Of a stretch of DNA of 64,000 bases, positions 35,192 to 45,352 are shown one piece after another. Origin of the DNA: Kitagawia praeruptora (lineage: Eukaryota; Streptophyta; Magnoliopsida; Apiales; Apiaceae); NCBI GenBank assembly GCA_037693485.1, contig CM075345.1, positions 451,501-515,500 on the forward strand, given 5' to 3'. A program made the translations under genes and the position numbers. The stretch's first letter is position 1, and each line of letters starts with the position of its first letter. Below the pieces are notes generated by a model. The model was not told the DNA's origin, searched no databases, and saw only the letters and a program-made list of their open reading frames with translations.

Positions 35192-35691
35192 TGTTGGGGA
35201 ATTGGGTGATAACTTGGATTTTTCTGAAGTCGTGTAATCACTTTCAGATTGAAGATATTTGTGGTTCACCCAAATAATTCAATCGGATAAAGTCAGAAAA
35301 TCTGCAAGAAGAGAGAATGTATATTGCTGTGTATTTCAAAAAATGAACCTCTTTTTAAAATGATCAATGCCACACCTATTTATAGATGTCAACAGATGTG
35401 TCTATTGCCAATAGACACACCTCAAGATGTGTCTTTTCCAATAGACACATCTCATTTCCAACAGTCATGTCCAATGCCAATAGACACACCTCAAGGTGTG
35501 TCTTTTCCAATAGACACATCTCATTTCCAACAGATGTGTTTGATGCCAATAGACATGTCTCATAAGCAATAATTCTGAAATCATAACGAACTCGAACAGA
35601 GCATGCACTCCACATTCTCCCGACTTGTTCGATGTAACATTACGATTACATTGATCAACTAGCCAATCCAATTACACTAAAATATCCAACA
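35192..35691 (-). repeat. C3 3' LTR
   Basis: 500 bp, sense ends TGTTGGATATTTTAG and CAATTCCCCAACA. Contains the 69-bp tandem repeat region at 35386-35567. Confidence 0.95.
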
Positions 35692-35714
35692 ATCCTCCCC
35701 CATTTTAGCGTAAT
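35671..35714 (-). promoter_or_regulatory. C3 polypurine tract inside an inverted repeat
   Basis: PPT sense GGGGGAGGAT ends at the LTR (35692). Arms ATTACACTAAAAT (35671-35683) and ATTTTAGCGTAAT (35702-35714) pair over 13 positions, one of them a G-U in RNA. The LTR arm starts 8 nt from the LTR end and the loop is 18 nt. Confidence 0.8.
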
Positions 35715-36220
35715 CCATGATTAACTAAACAAAATCACAACAAACGACAAACTTATGCATAAATGAAATATCGTGACGATTGAATTTCACATTAGTATAT
35801 TACACATTCCAAATATTCGAATACCAAGGTATCACTATGGATTGAACCTTTACTATTCATATTGAATACATGAAGATAATATACACATAAATTTACATTC
35901 TCAAATGTTCTTACTTGACACTATCTTTTACTAGCCTAGTGTCCTAATCCTTCATAAGCATATCAAAGCCAAGTCCTAGCTTCTTGAAGCGGCTAAACTT
36001 CATGCTCATATAGGTAGTTCTTTTATTCTCGCACCTGCATATGCAATTTTTCAAAAGAACTATTAAGAAGACAAACTTCAACCTCCTTAACTTGCAGGGC
36101 TGAACACATACCTTGGGATGATGCTTTAATGTGTTCCAATCTCTAAATGTTAAGCTTTCCACATTGAATTCAGCACCTAATGTCATATTAGATGGGAATT
36201 GGGTATCTCAACATGAGAGG
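35715..36220 (-). other. C3 3' untranslated region
   Basis: About 500 bp between gag-pol stop and PPT. An 80-codon open stretch at 36186-35944 has no recognisable feature and is not called as a gene. Confidence 0.5.
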
Positions 36221-39200
36221 TTATTCGATGGACTTTAATCCCATCCCCACAGCCGATTTATGCACAAGATCTCTACTCAACCCTTTGGTTAGATGATCGG
36301 CTAAATTATGTTGAGTTCTTATAAACTCCACTGATATAACACCATGCGTGATTAGCTCACGAATCATGCTGTGTCTAACACCTAAGTGTCTAGACTTGCC
36401 TTTGAACACTTGTCTATAAGCATTAGACAAGGCAGATTCACTATCACACCTGATAGATATGGGAGATATCGGTTTAGGCCACAATGGAATCTCGTAAATC
36501 AGATTTCTTAGCCATTCAGCTTCTTTACCAGCCGCTGATAATGCCACAAATTCAGATTCCATCGTTGAATCAGTAATGCAACTTTGTTTCTTTGATGCCC
36601 AAGAGATAGCACCTCCCCCAAGAAGGAATACCCATCCACTTGTGGAAGAATGATCCTCCTTATTGGAAATCCAACTTGCATCTGAATGACCTTCAATAAC
36701 CGAAGGAAATCCAGTATATGTCAAACCATAATCCATGGTTCCTTTCAAGTATTTGAACACTCGGCTCAAGGCTTGCCAATGATGTGTGCTTGGCTTGCTA
36801 GTATACCTACTAAGCTTTCCAACAGCATAGGCAATATCTGGCCTAGTGCTTATCATGGCATACATGAGACTACCAATAGCCCTTGAGTATTCAAGTTGAG
36901 ATACTGCAACACCTGTATTAGGTAGGAGTTTAATACTAGGATCAAGAGGAGTGCTAACAGGAGAACAATCCTTAAAGTTAAATCTTTTAAGAATCTTCTC
37001 AATATAATGAGATTGAGAAATTGAAATGCCATTGTTCTCTCGCTTGATCCTTATACCAAGAATCACCTCAGCCTCCCCCATGTCTTTCATATCAAAATTA
37101 GATGACAAGAACTTCTTGGTTTTATCCACTTGATTTTCGTCAGTCCCAAAAATCAACATGTCATCCACATATAAACAAATTATAACTCCTTTACCAGAAG
37201 CATCAAATTTGCTATATACACACTTGTCTGCTTGGTTAAGAAAATAACCGTTAGACAAGACCACAGTATCAAATTTATCATGCCAATCCTTTGGTGCTTG
37301 TTTCAGACCATAAATTGATTTCTTCAATTTACACACCTTGTTCTCACAACCAGGCATAACAAACCCTTCGGGTTGTTTCATATAAATCTCTTCATCTAAT
37401 TCACCATTCAAGAATGCAGTTTTCACATCCATTTGGTGAATGACAAGGTTGTGTATAGCAGCAAGTGCTATTAACAACCTAATAGTGGAGGTTCTAGCAA
37501 CAGGAGCATAAGTATCAAAATAGTCAATCCCTTCTTTTTGTCTAAAACCTTGGATCACCAATCTGGCTTTAAACTTATCTATGGTACCGTCCACCTTCAT
37601 TTTCCTTTTGAAGATCCATCTATTTCCCAATGCTTTACAGCCAGGGGGCAGATCACTCAATTCCCAAGTATTATTATTCATGATAGAATCCATTTCATCT
37701 TGGATAGCTTCTTTCCAGAATGTAACATCCCTAGATTTCATAGCTTCGCTAAAAGTATTTGGATCCTCCTCAATAAGAAAACAATATTGGTATTGATATT
37801 CAATTTCATCTCTAGAGCCTTCTACTAGATAAAGATGAAAATCATCTCCAAAAGTCTTTGCCTTTCTAGCTCTAGTGCTTCTCCTTGATTCAGACGGTCC
37901 ATTCACATCTTCAGTAGAAACCGAGTTCCTACTAGAAGAAATCTGAAGCATGTCCCTTGGTCTAGGTATAGATGTAAATCTATTTTCATCAAAAATAGCA
38001 TCTCTTGACTCGATAATCGAGTTCACAGATACATAGTCATTAGATTCTAACACATAGAATCTATATGCTATAGAATGCTCAGCATAACCAACAAATATGC
38101 AATCTATACCTCGTTCACCCAAGTTTCTTCTTTTGGGTTCAGTGAGTCTTACAACTGCTCTACATCCCCAAACTCTCAGAAAACTCAATTTTGGTGACTC
38201 TTTATACCAAAGTTCATAAGGGGTAATCTTATTCCTCTTACTAGGAATTCGATTCAATAAGTAACAGGCTGTCAACATAGCCTCACCCCAAAATCCCTCA
38301 CTCAAACCCGAGTAGGATAACAAGGAATTAACCATTTCTTTCAAAGTCCTATTCTTTCGCTCTGCCACACCATTTTGCTGTGGTGTATAAGGAGCCGTGG
38401 TTTGATGTATTATACCAGTAGATTGAAAATAAACCGGATCATAATACTCACCTCCTCTATCAGTACGTAGATTTTTAATCATGGTACTCTGATGTAGCTC
38501 TACTTCTTCTTTAAAAATTTTAAAGAAGTCAAGAGCTTCATCCTTAGCATGCAATAAATATACATAGCAATATCTAGTAGCATCATCAATAAAAGTAACT
38601 ACATACTTTTTATTTCCTAATGATGGTGTAGAATGGAAATCACACAAATCACTATGTATTAATTCTAAAAATTCAGACACCCTATTAACCTCCTTAAAGG
38701 GCTTTCTTGTTATCTTTGTCAACATGCATGTTTTGCATTTTTCATTGTCTAAATCAATAGCAGGTATGAGACTCATTTTAGACATATCCTTTATTCTTTT
38801 GTAATGTACATGTCCTAGTCTAGCATGCCATAATTCTGGTTTGTTCAAATTATTGCTAGTACTAGTAGAAGCCATGCAAGCAGATTCATCAATAAATGGA
38901 GTATTAACATTCAACATAAACATGCCATTACACAAATAGCCAAAGCCAACAAAAGAGCAATGTTTTGACAATATATATTTGTCACTTTCATAAACTTGTT
39001 TATATCCACAATTGTTCAATACAACACCAGACAAGAGATTCTTACGAATCCCAGGAACATACAACACTTTATTTAATAATATACATTTGCCAGAAGTAAA
39101 AACTATCTTGACATTTCCTAGTCCTTTGATCGGTTCAGTTGCAACATTTCCCATCTTTAAGATAGATCCATCTTCGATTGGTTGAAAGTCTATGAACCAA

Positions 39201-40222
39201 CGAAGATCTTTGCATACATGACTCGTTGCTCCTGAATCAATCCACCAAGCAACATTATCATCCTGCACATAAAATGCCTCAGATATTAGTGACACATAAT
39301 TCTGACTAGAATTACAATTTTGCATTAAAATTTGACCTTGTTGCAATTCTGGATCCTTGGATCCACTTGGACCAGCATTTTGCTTTTCTTGCTTGCCTTT
39401 ACCAACCCGACAATCCTTCTTGAAATGTCCAGGTTTGCCACACTTCCAACATGCCATCTTAGGCTTTTTGTTGGAAGAATTGTTGTTGTTTCCTTTAAAC
39501 TTTCGTTTATCACCCTTGCCATACTTAGAATTCTTTGAAGATCCACCATCTTCAACCATATTCACAGAAGAGTTACTGACTTGGTTCTTGCCCTTAGGAT
39601 TATTCTCAATTTCTTGAGTCCTCAAAGCCTCTTCAATTCTGAAGTGACTTCCAAGTTGAACCAGAGTCATATCCTCTTTGTTATGTTTCAAGGAGTGTTT
39701 AAAATCCTTCCATGATGGTGGTAGTTTGTCTATAACACCAGAAACTGAGATAGATTCATCCATCTTCAGATTGTGTTGGGCAAACTGTCCCAGAATTCTC
39801 AACAATTCATTGTATTGTTCCATCACAGGTCTAGAATCGACCATTTTGTAATTCATAAAATTACTGACCAGAAACTTCTTACTAGAAGCATCTTCTGCCA
39901 TGTATTTGGATTCAAGAGAATCCCACAATTCTTTTGCTGACTCAACATTTTGATATACATCGAAAAGGGAATCAGACATACCGTTTAAGATGTGACCGCG
40001 GCAGATGTAATCAGCGTTTTCCCATTTGCAACGCCTCCTTGTTTGTTCAGCGGTTTCATCCTCAACCACTTCTGGAATGGGGGTACTCAGAACATATACA
40101 ACCTTCAGCGTTGTCAATAGAAAATGCATCTTCTTTTGCCATCTTCTAAAATCTTGACCCTCAAACTTGTCCAACTTTGCAAACTTGCTTGTCATGTCTC
40201 TTGCAGATTCTGAGTTTGCCAT
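36221..40222 (-). CDS. C3 Gag-Pol polyprotein
   Basis: 1,333 codons from ATG 40222 (MANSESARDM), only 28 nt past the 5' LTR; the frame opens further upstream into the LTR, so a start within U5 cannot be excluded. Gag has the UBN2-like block FRRWQKKMHFLLTTL and knuckle CWKCGKPGHFKKDC (about residue 255). Protease DSG is in WWIDSGATSHV (about 327). GAG-pre-integrase ELWHARLGHVH is followed by integrase (HSDLCDF, RTDRGGEYY, PQQNGVAERKN). Reverse transcriptase has VKTAFLNGELDEEIYM and YVDDMLIFG (about 1018). RNase H has HSDASW, DSTMESEFVAL and RHLGVRHSMIREL. All catalytic motifs seen are intact. Confidence 0.96.
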   Translation of the reverse strand: MANSESARDMTSKFAKLDKFEGQDFRRWQKKMHFLLTTLKVVYVLSTPIPEVVEDETAEQTRRRCKWENADYICRGHILNGMSDSLFDVYQNVESAKELWDSLESKYMAEDASSKKFLVSNFMNYKMVDSRPVMEQYNELLRILGQFAQHNLKMDESISVSGVIDKLPPSWKDFKHSLKHNKEDMTLVQLGSHFRIEEALRTQEIENNPKGKNQVSNSSVNMVEDGGSSKNSKYGKGDKRKFKGNNNNSSNKKPKMACWKCGKPGHFKKDCRVGKGKQEKQNAGPSGSKDPELQQGQILMQNCNSSQNYVSLISEAFYVQDDNVAWWIDSGATSHVCKDLRWFIDFQPIEDGSILKMGNVATEPIKGLGNVKIVFTSGKCILLNKVLYVPGIRKNLLSGVVLNNCGYKQVYESDKYILSKHCSFVGFGYLCNGMFMLNVNTPFIDESACMASTSTSNNLNKPELWHARLGHVHYKRIKDMSKMSLIPAIDLDNEKCKTCMLTKITRKPFKEVNRVSEFLELIHSDLCDFHSTPSLGNKKYVVTFIDDATRYCYVYLLHAKDEALDFFKIFKEEVELHQSTMIKNLRTDRGGEYYDPVYFQSTGIIHQTTAPYTPQQNGVAERKNRTLKEMVNSLLSYSGLSEGFWGEAMLTACYLLNRIPSKRNKITPYELWYKESPKLSFLRVWGCRAVVRLTEPKRRNLGERGIDCIFVGYAEHSIAYRFYVLESNDYVSVNSIIESRDAIFDENRFTSIPRPRDMLQISSSRNSVSTEDVNGPSESRRSTRARKAKTFGDDFHLYLVEGSRDEIEYQYQYCFLIEEDPNTFSEAMKSRDVTFWKEAIQDEMDSIMNNNTWELSDLPPGCKALGNRWIFKRKMKVDGTIDKFKARLVIQGFRQKEGIDYFDTYAPVARTSTIRLLIALAAIHNLVIHQMDVKTAFLNGELDEEIYMKQPEGFVMPGCENKVCKLKKSIYGLKQAPKDWHDKFDTVVLSNGYFLNQADKCVYSKFDASGKGVIICLYVDDMLIFGTDENQVDKTKKFLSSNFDMKDMGEAEVILGIRIKRENNGISISQSHYIEKILKRFNFKDCSPVSTPLDPSIKLLPNTGVAVSQLEYSRAIGSLMYAMISTRPDIAYAVGKLSRYTSKPSTHHWQALSRVFKYLKGTMDYGLTYTGFPSVIEGHSDASWISNKEDHSSTSGWVFLLGGGAISWASKKQSCITDSTMESEFVALSAAGKEAEWLRNLIYEIPLWPKPISPISIRCDSESALSNAYRQVFKGKSRHLGVRHSMIRELITHGVISVEFIRTQHNLADHLTKGLSRDLVHKSAVGMGLKSIE

Positions 40223-40316
40223 CTTCAGAAAATAGATATCTTCAATCTTTGTTGGGGAATTGGGTGATAACTTGGATTTTTCTGAAGTCGTGTAATCACT
40301 TTCAGATTGAAGATAT
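40223..40316 (-). promoter_or_regulatory. C3 leader: candidate self-priming site and pseudoknot
   Basis: Where a PBS belongs, 1 nt past the 5' LTR (40248-40236), the sense strand reads AGATTGAAGATAT. It does not begin TGG and resembles no tRNA 3' end I know. It is a perfect 13-nt complement of ATATCTTCAATCT in U5 (40316-40304). A second pair, TTTTCTGAAG (40232-40223) with CTTCAGAAAA (40287-40278), interleaves with the first, so both together would form a pseudoknot ending at the gag ATG. Confidence 0.5.
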
Positions 40317-40433
40317 TTGTGGTTCACCCAAATAATTCAATCGGATAAAGTCAGAAAATCTGCAAGAAGAGAGAATGTATATTGCTGTGTATTTCAAAAA
40401 ATGAACCTCTTTTTAAAATGATCAATGCCACAC

Positions 40434-40443
40434 CTATTTATAG
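40434..40443 (-). promoter_or_regulatory. C3 TATA box
   Basis: Sense CTATAAATAG, immediately downstream of the U3 repeats. The same element is in the 3' LTR at 35376-35385. Confidence 0.65.
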
Positions 40444-40625
40444 ATGTCAACAGATGTGTCTATTGCCAATAGACACACCTCAAGATGTGTCTTTTCCAAT
40501 AGACACATCTCATTTCCAACAGTCATGTCCAATGCCAATAGACACACCTCAAGGTGTGTCTTTTCCAATAGACACATCTCATTTCCAACAGATGTGTTTG
40601 ATGCCAATAGACATGTCTCATAAGC
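40444..40625 (-). repeat. C3 U3 tandem repeats with palindromes
   Basis: A 69-bp unit occurs about 2.5 times (CCAATAGACACACC starts at 40466 and 40535, a partial copy at 40604). It contains the perfect palindrome AGACACACCT-CA-AGGTGTGTCT in one unit and near-palindromic versions in the others. Position just upstream of the TATA box resembles the enhancer repeats known from tobacco Tnt1/Tto1 LTRs; function is inferred. Also present at 35386-35567. Confidence 0.8.
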
Positions 40626-41130
40626 AATAATTCTAAAATCATAACGAACTCGAACAGAGCATGCACTCCACATTCTCCCGACTTGTTCGATGTAACATTA
40701 CGATTACATTGATCAACTAGCCAATCCAATTACACTAAAATATCCAACAATTACCAACAATTTTTACACTTGACATGAATTTTTATGACCTTCTACATGT
40801 TGGTTGAGTAGACTATGTGAATACTTACACTTTCGACACCAAGACATCGTATGTTTACTTTGATTCTTAAGTTGATGTGGCATGAGAGGACTTGTGTGTG
40901 TGGTGTTGTGTTAGCATTGATCTTTTGCATGGTTGGATGAATTTTGTGGGTACATTCACTATAAACCCTCACGAGACAACACTCGTCCTACTAGGGCTGC
41001 CTAGGGGTTTAACGGCTTGTTGCATATGCTCAATGCAATCGTGTCATTTACGAAAGTGATGTTTGTTAGGACTTAGTTTTTATTTCACTTATTTGCCCGA
41101 GGACGTGCAAATGCTAAGTGTGGGGATGTT

Positions 41131-42480
41131 TGATAGAGTATATTTTTATATATATTTTAGATGATTTTATTCTCATATTTATTGTGTTTTGCATTGATTT
41201 GGATTTTTATTTAATAGATTTTATTGTTTTATTGTAGGAAATAAAGAATTCATAACTTGGAAGGATTTGGAGCAAAAAGAGCTATTTTGGAGATAAAATA
41301 GGAGAAAATTCGTAATATTGGGCTATAAGGGCTGCCTGCACTGTTTGGGCCATATCTTGAGTTCCAGAAGTCAGAATTTGACGATCTTACTGTCCACGCG
41401 AAGCTTGTAGAATTATCTTTAATTTAGAGGTGGTCCAATAAGCAAAATCCAACTGGAAGAGCCCAGAAACAGAGGAGAAAAAGAAGTGACGAATTTTAAT
41501 TAAGGAATCCTATTCAGTTATGGAATCCTACTTGTAATTTATTTAGAGTATTAAAATACTTTTATTGGGCAAGACTTTTATAGCCTATATAAACACATCT
41601 AGGGTATTATTTTATAGAGAAGGAGATTAGGAGGTAATATTAGATCAGATAATATAGTTTAGAGTAGATTAATATTATTATTTGGAGATGTAGAGAAACA
41701 CCATGACTCTTCTTTTGGGAGACAACATTGAAGTTTGAAGGTTTTGTTCTCTTAATCTTTTCTTTGTTCTTATTAGTTTAATTATGTTTTCTTGTTTTAC
41801 TAGTTGTTTTACTTATTTAATTATTAGCGAGTAGTTATTTCTAGGGCTTAAAGGGAAGCCATGTTTGCACTAATATTGGCATGATTTTCATAGTGGTTTG
41901 ATTGGTTATGGTTAATTCTGATTGATATGTTTTAATCATTAATTTGTGTAATTGGCCAATATCATGGATTAATTATATGCAAATAGGGGTATGGATCGAG
42001 AGATTTACTTACTAGAGGCACACATACGATTAGCAGAATTGAATTTGAGTGCGAAAGCATCATTGGATTTCTGAGAGCGTTAATGCTTGAAAGAGATTAA
42101 CTTGACTCTAATTACCTGATTGATTGAATTACTAAAAGTGGTTAATTGTGTTGAATGTTTCGAGATTGTTGATGCTTGAAAGAGATTAACATACTCTAGT
42201 TATAGGATCACATTGATTGCTTTAGCTTAAGAGCCAATTGTGTAAGCATGGTGGACCTGATTGCCCTAGGTTTTAAATAATTTGTTTATCATCTGTTTAA
42301 TTAGTGTTAATTTAGTTTAATTAGTTAATTAATAATTCTTCAATAATCGTTTGACCCTTGAAACAATTAGCGATAACTGAAAAGGAATTAGTAGAACCTG
42401 TCTCCTTGTGGATTCGACCCGCTTGCCATCTGTACTAGCAATAGACACCGTGCGCTTGCGGTTAGGTATAATTTGACATA
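41131..42480 (+). repeat. G3 3' LTR (R form B)
   Basis: Starts TGATAGAG after PPT AAGTGTGGGGATGTT and ends AATTTGACATA, lacking the final TCA. It carries R-region form B (about 41614-41768: AGAGAAGGAGATTAGGAGG and following) where G1 has form A. The 3-bp loss lies at a head-to-head junction with an inverted LTR. Confidence 0.9.
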
Positions 42481-43700
42481 TTGCACTGTAGTATTAGTAA
42501 ATAATCCCCGGCAGCGGCGCCAAAAACTTGATATGTCAAATTATACCTAACCGCAAGCGCACGGTGTCTATTGCTAGTACAGATGGCAAGCGGGTCGAAT
42601 CCACAAGGAGACAGGTTCTACTAATTCCTTTTCAGTTATCGCTAATTGTTTCAAGGGTCAAACGATTATTGAAGAATTATTAATTAACTAATGAAACTAA
42701 CTAAATTAACACTAATTAAACAGATGATAAACAAATTATTTAAAACCTAGGGCAATCAGGTCCACCATGCTTACACAATTGGCTTTTAAGCTAAAGCAAT
42801 CAATGTGATCCTATAACTAGAGTATGTTAATCTCTTTCAAGCATTAACACTCTCGAAACATTCAACACAATTAACCACTTTTAGTAATTCAATCAATCAG
42901 GTAATTAGAGTCAAGTTAATCTCTTTCAAGAATTAACGCTCTCAGAAATCCAATGATGCTTTCGCACTCAAATTCAATTCTGCTAATCGTATATGTGCCT
43001 CTAGTAAGTAAATCTCTCGATCCATACCCCTATTTGCATATAATTAATCCATGATATTGGCCAATTACACAAATTAATGATTAAAACATATCAATCAGAA
43101 TTAACCATAACCAATCAAACCACTATGAAAATCATGCCAATATTAGTGCAAACATGGCTTCCCTTTAAGCCCTAGAAATAACTACTCGCTAATAATTAAA
43201 CAAGTAAAACAACTAGTAAAACAAGAAAACATAATTAAACTAATAAGAATTGAGAAGAAATTCAGATAAGAAAACCTGCAATCATCAATCCTGTCACAAG
43301 AATGAAATTCATGGTCTCCTCTCCAAAACCCTAGCTCCTAAGAGTAGGAGCACGTATGTATCTCCCCATAAAATAATACCCTAGATGTGTTTATATAGGC
43401 TCTAAAAGTCTTGCCCAATAAAAGTATTTTAATACTCTAAATCAATTACAAGTAGGATTCCATAACTGAATAGGATTCCTTAATTAAAATTCGTCACTTC
43501 TTTTTCTCCTCTGTTTCTGGGCTCTTCCAGTTGGATTTTGCTTATTGGACCACCTCTGAATTAAAGATAATTCCACAAGCTTCGCGTGGACAGTAAGATC
43601 GTCAAATTCTGACTTCTGGAACTCAAGATATGGCCAAAACAGTGTAGAACAGACCGTATAGCCCAATATTACGAATTTTCTCCTATTTTATCTCCAAAAT
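42481..43700 (-). repeat. Inverted PBS plus truncated gypsy LTR
   Basis: After a 25-bp spacer (42481-42505), an inverted PBS (42506-42522) and inverted LTR (42529-43700, form A) face the G3 LTR head to head, making a large inverted repeat with a spacer under 60 bp. The LTR stops at CTCCAAAAT, losing its U3 part. Confidence 0.88.
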
Positions 43701-43806
43701 AACGTATATTTATCCAAAAATATACTAAGTGTATTTAAAATTATCCAAAATTTTTGTTGTATTAAAATTATCCAAAATTTGCGGTTAGGAGCAAATTTAA
43801 TAAAAG
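43701..43806. other. Second filler DNA
   Basis: 106 bp between a truncated LTR and a gag fragment. It contains three TTATCCAAAA(A/T)T repeats and shares AACGTATATTT and ATATACTAAGTGT with the filler at 33088-33189, in opposite order. Confidence 0.55.
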
Positions 43807-44031
43807 GGTGAATGAGGCAATTTCTTGAGTGCGTGCCTCCAACATGGAATAGAGTAGTGCAAAAGTATCAACTTCACCCATTGCAAACCTGTAAACACTC
43901 AACAAAGCCAAGAAAACGTAAAATCTGCCTCAATTGGAACAAAGGTTCCAATGAGACAATGGAAACAATCTAAACAACTAAATTAAAATCAATAGAAACT
44001 CGCTGTCTCCCCGGCAGCGGCGCCAAAAACT
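43807..44031 (-). pseudogene. Gypsy gag 5' fragment with PBS
   Basis: Minus-strand copy of the gag start (GEVDTFALLYSMLEARTQEIA), leader and PBS (44009-44025), cut at its 3' side by filler. It lies downstream of the LTR at 44032-45352, so that LTR is both the end of G2 and the start of this fragment. Confidence 0.85.
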
Positions 44032-45352
44032 TGATATGTCAAATTATACCTAACCGCAAGCGCACGGTGTCTATTGCTAGTACAGATGGCAAGCGGGTCG
44101 AATCCACAAGGAGACAGGTTCTACTAATTCCTTTTCAGTTATCGCTAATTGTTTCAAGGGTCAAACGATTATTGAAGAATTATTAATTAACTAATTAAAC
44201 TAACTAAATTAACACTAATTAAACAGATGATAAACAAATTATTTAAAACCTAGGGCAATCAGGTCCACCATGCTTACACAATTGGCTTTTAAGCTAAAGC
44301 AATCAATGTGATCCTATAACTAGAGTATGTTAATCTCTTTCAAGCATTAACACTCTCGAAACATTCAACACAATTAACCACTTTTAGTAATTCAATCAAT
44401 CAGGTAATTAGAGTCGTTAATCTCTTTCAAGAATTAACGCTCTCAGAAATCCAATGATGCTTTCGCACTCAAATTCAATTCTGCTAATCGTATGTGTGCC
44501 TCTAGTAAGTAAATCTCTCGATCCATACCCCTATTTGCATATAATTAATCCATGATATTGGCCAATTACACAAATTAATGATTAAAACATATCAATCAGA
44601 ATTAACCATAACCAATCAAACCACTATGAAAATCATGTCAATATTAGTGCAAACATGGCTTCCCTTTAAGCCCTAGAAATAACTACTCGCTAATAATTAA
44701 ACAAGTAAAACAACTAGTAAAACAAGAAAACATAATTAAACTAATAAGAATTGAGAAGAAATTCAGATAAGAAAACCTGCAATCATCAATCCTGTCACAA
44801 GAATGAAATTCATGGTCTCCTCTCCAAAACCCTAGCTCCTAAGAGTAGGAGCACGTATGTATCTCCCCATAAAATAATACCCTAGATGTGTTTATATAGG
44901 CTCTAAAAGTCTTGCCAAATAAAAGTATTTTAATACTCTAAATCAATTACAAGTAGGATTCCATAACTGAATAGGATTCCTTAATTAAAATTCGTCACTT
45001 CTTTTTCTCCTCTGTTTCTGGGCTCTTCCAGTTGGATTTTGCTTACTGGACCACCTCTGAATTAAAGATAATTCCACAAGCTTCGCGTGGACAGTAAGAT
45101 CGTCAAATTCTGACTTCTGGAACTCAAGATATGGCCCAAACAGTGCATGCAGCCCGTATAGCCCAATATTACGAATTTTCTCCTATTTTATCTCCAAAAT
45201 AGCTCTTTTGCTCCAAATCCTTCCAAGTTATGAATTCTTTATTTCCTACAATAAAACAATAAAATCTATTAAATAAAAATCCAAATCAATGCAAAACACA
45301 GTAAATATGAGAATAAAATCATCTAAAATATATATAAAAATATACTCTATCA
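44032..45352 (-). repeat. Gypsy LTR shared by G2 and the gag fragment (R form A)
   Basis: 1,321 bp, complete TGATAGAG...CATATCA in the sense direction. PPT on its upstream side (45353-45367) and PBS on its downstream side: a tandem LTR-internal-LTR arrangement typical of unequal recombination. Confidence 0.92.

Larger units (their letters stand above)
35192..40749 (-). mobile_element. Young intact copia element C3
   Basis: 5,558 bp, sense right to left, 500-bp LTRs (35192-35691 and 40250-40749) differing at one site I could find (G35577 versus A40635). Perfect ATTAC target duplication (35187-35191 and 40750-40754). A single uninterrupted gag-pol frame. PPT AAAATGGGGGAGGAT precedes the 3' LTR. 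No initiator-Met PBS follows the 5' LTR, which is unusual. Inserted in G3 non-coding DNA. Confidence 0.97.
40250..40749 (-). repeat. C3 5' LTR
   Basis: 500 bp, one visible difference from the 3' copy. Transcription from the TATA at 40434-40443 would begin near 40405, placing the 69-bp repeats in U3 and the self-complementary word in R/U5. Confidence 0.95.
33190..42480 (+). mobile_element. Partial gypsy element G3, carrying C3
   Basis: It begins inside the 3' non-coding region (ACAGCCCCCAGAA, matching the G2 inverted sequence near 47690) and runs through the three AAGTGTGGGGA motifs (33841, 34835, 41116) to the 3' LTR. The gag and 5' half are missing. C3 is inserted at 35191/40755 with target duplication ATTAC. 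Gypsy sequence flanking C3 is 33190-35191 and 40755-41130. Confidence 0.85.

Noticed and set aside
35386..35567. Regular repeats in the C3 LTR as a CRISPR-like array
   Set aside because: It is a simple 69-bp tandem repeat inside a plant retrotransposon LTR, present identically in both LTRs, with no spacers.
35376..35671. Cys-rich ORFs over the C3 LTR (also 40434-40729)
   Set aside because: They are translations of the 69-bp repeats (MCLLEKTHLEVCLLA) and occur only because the unit length is a multiple of three.
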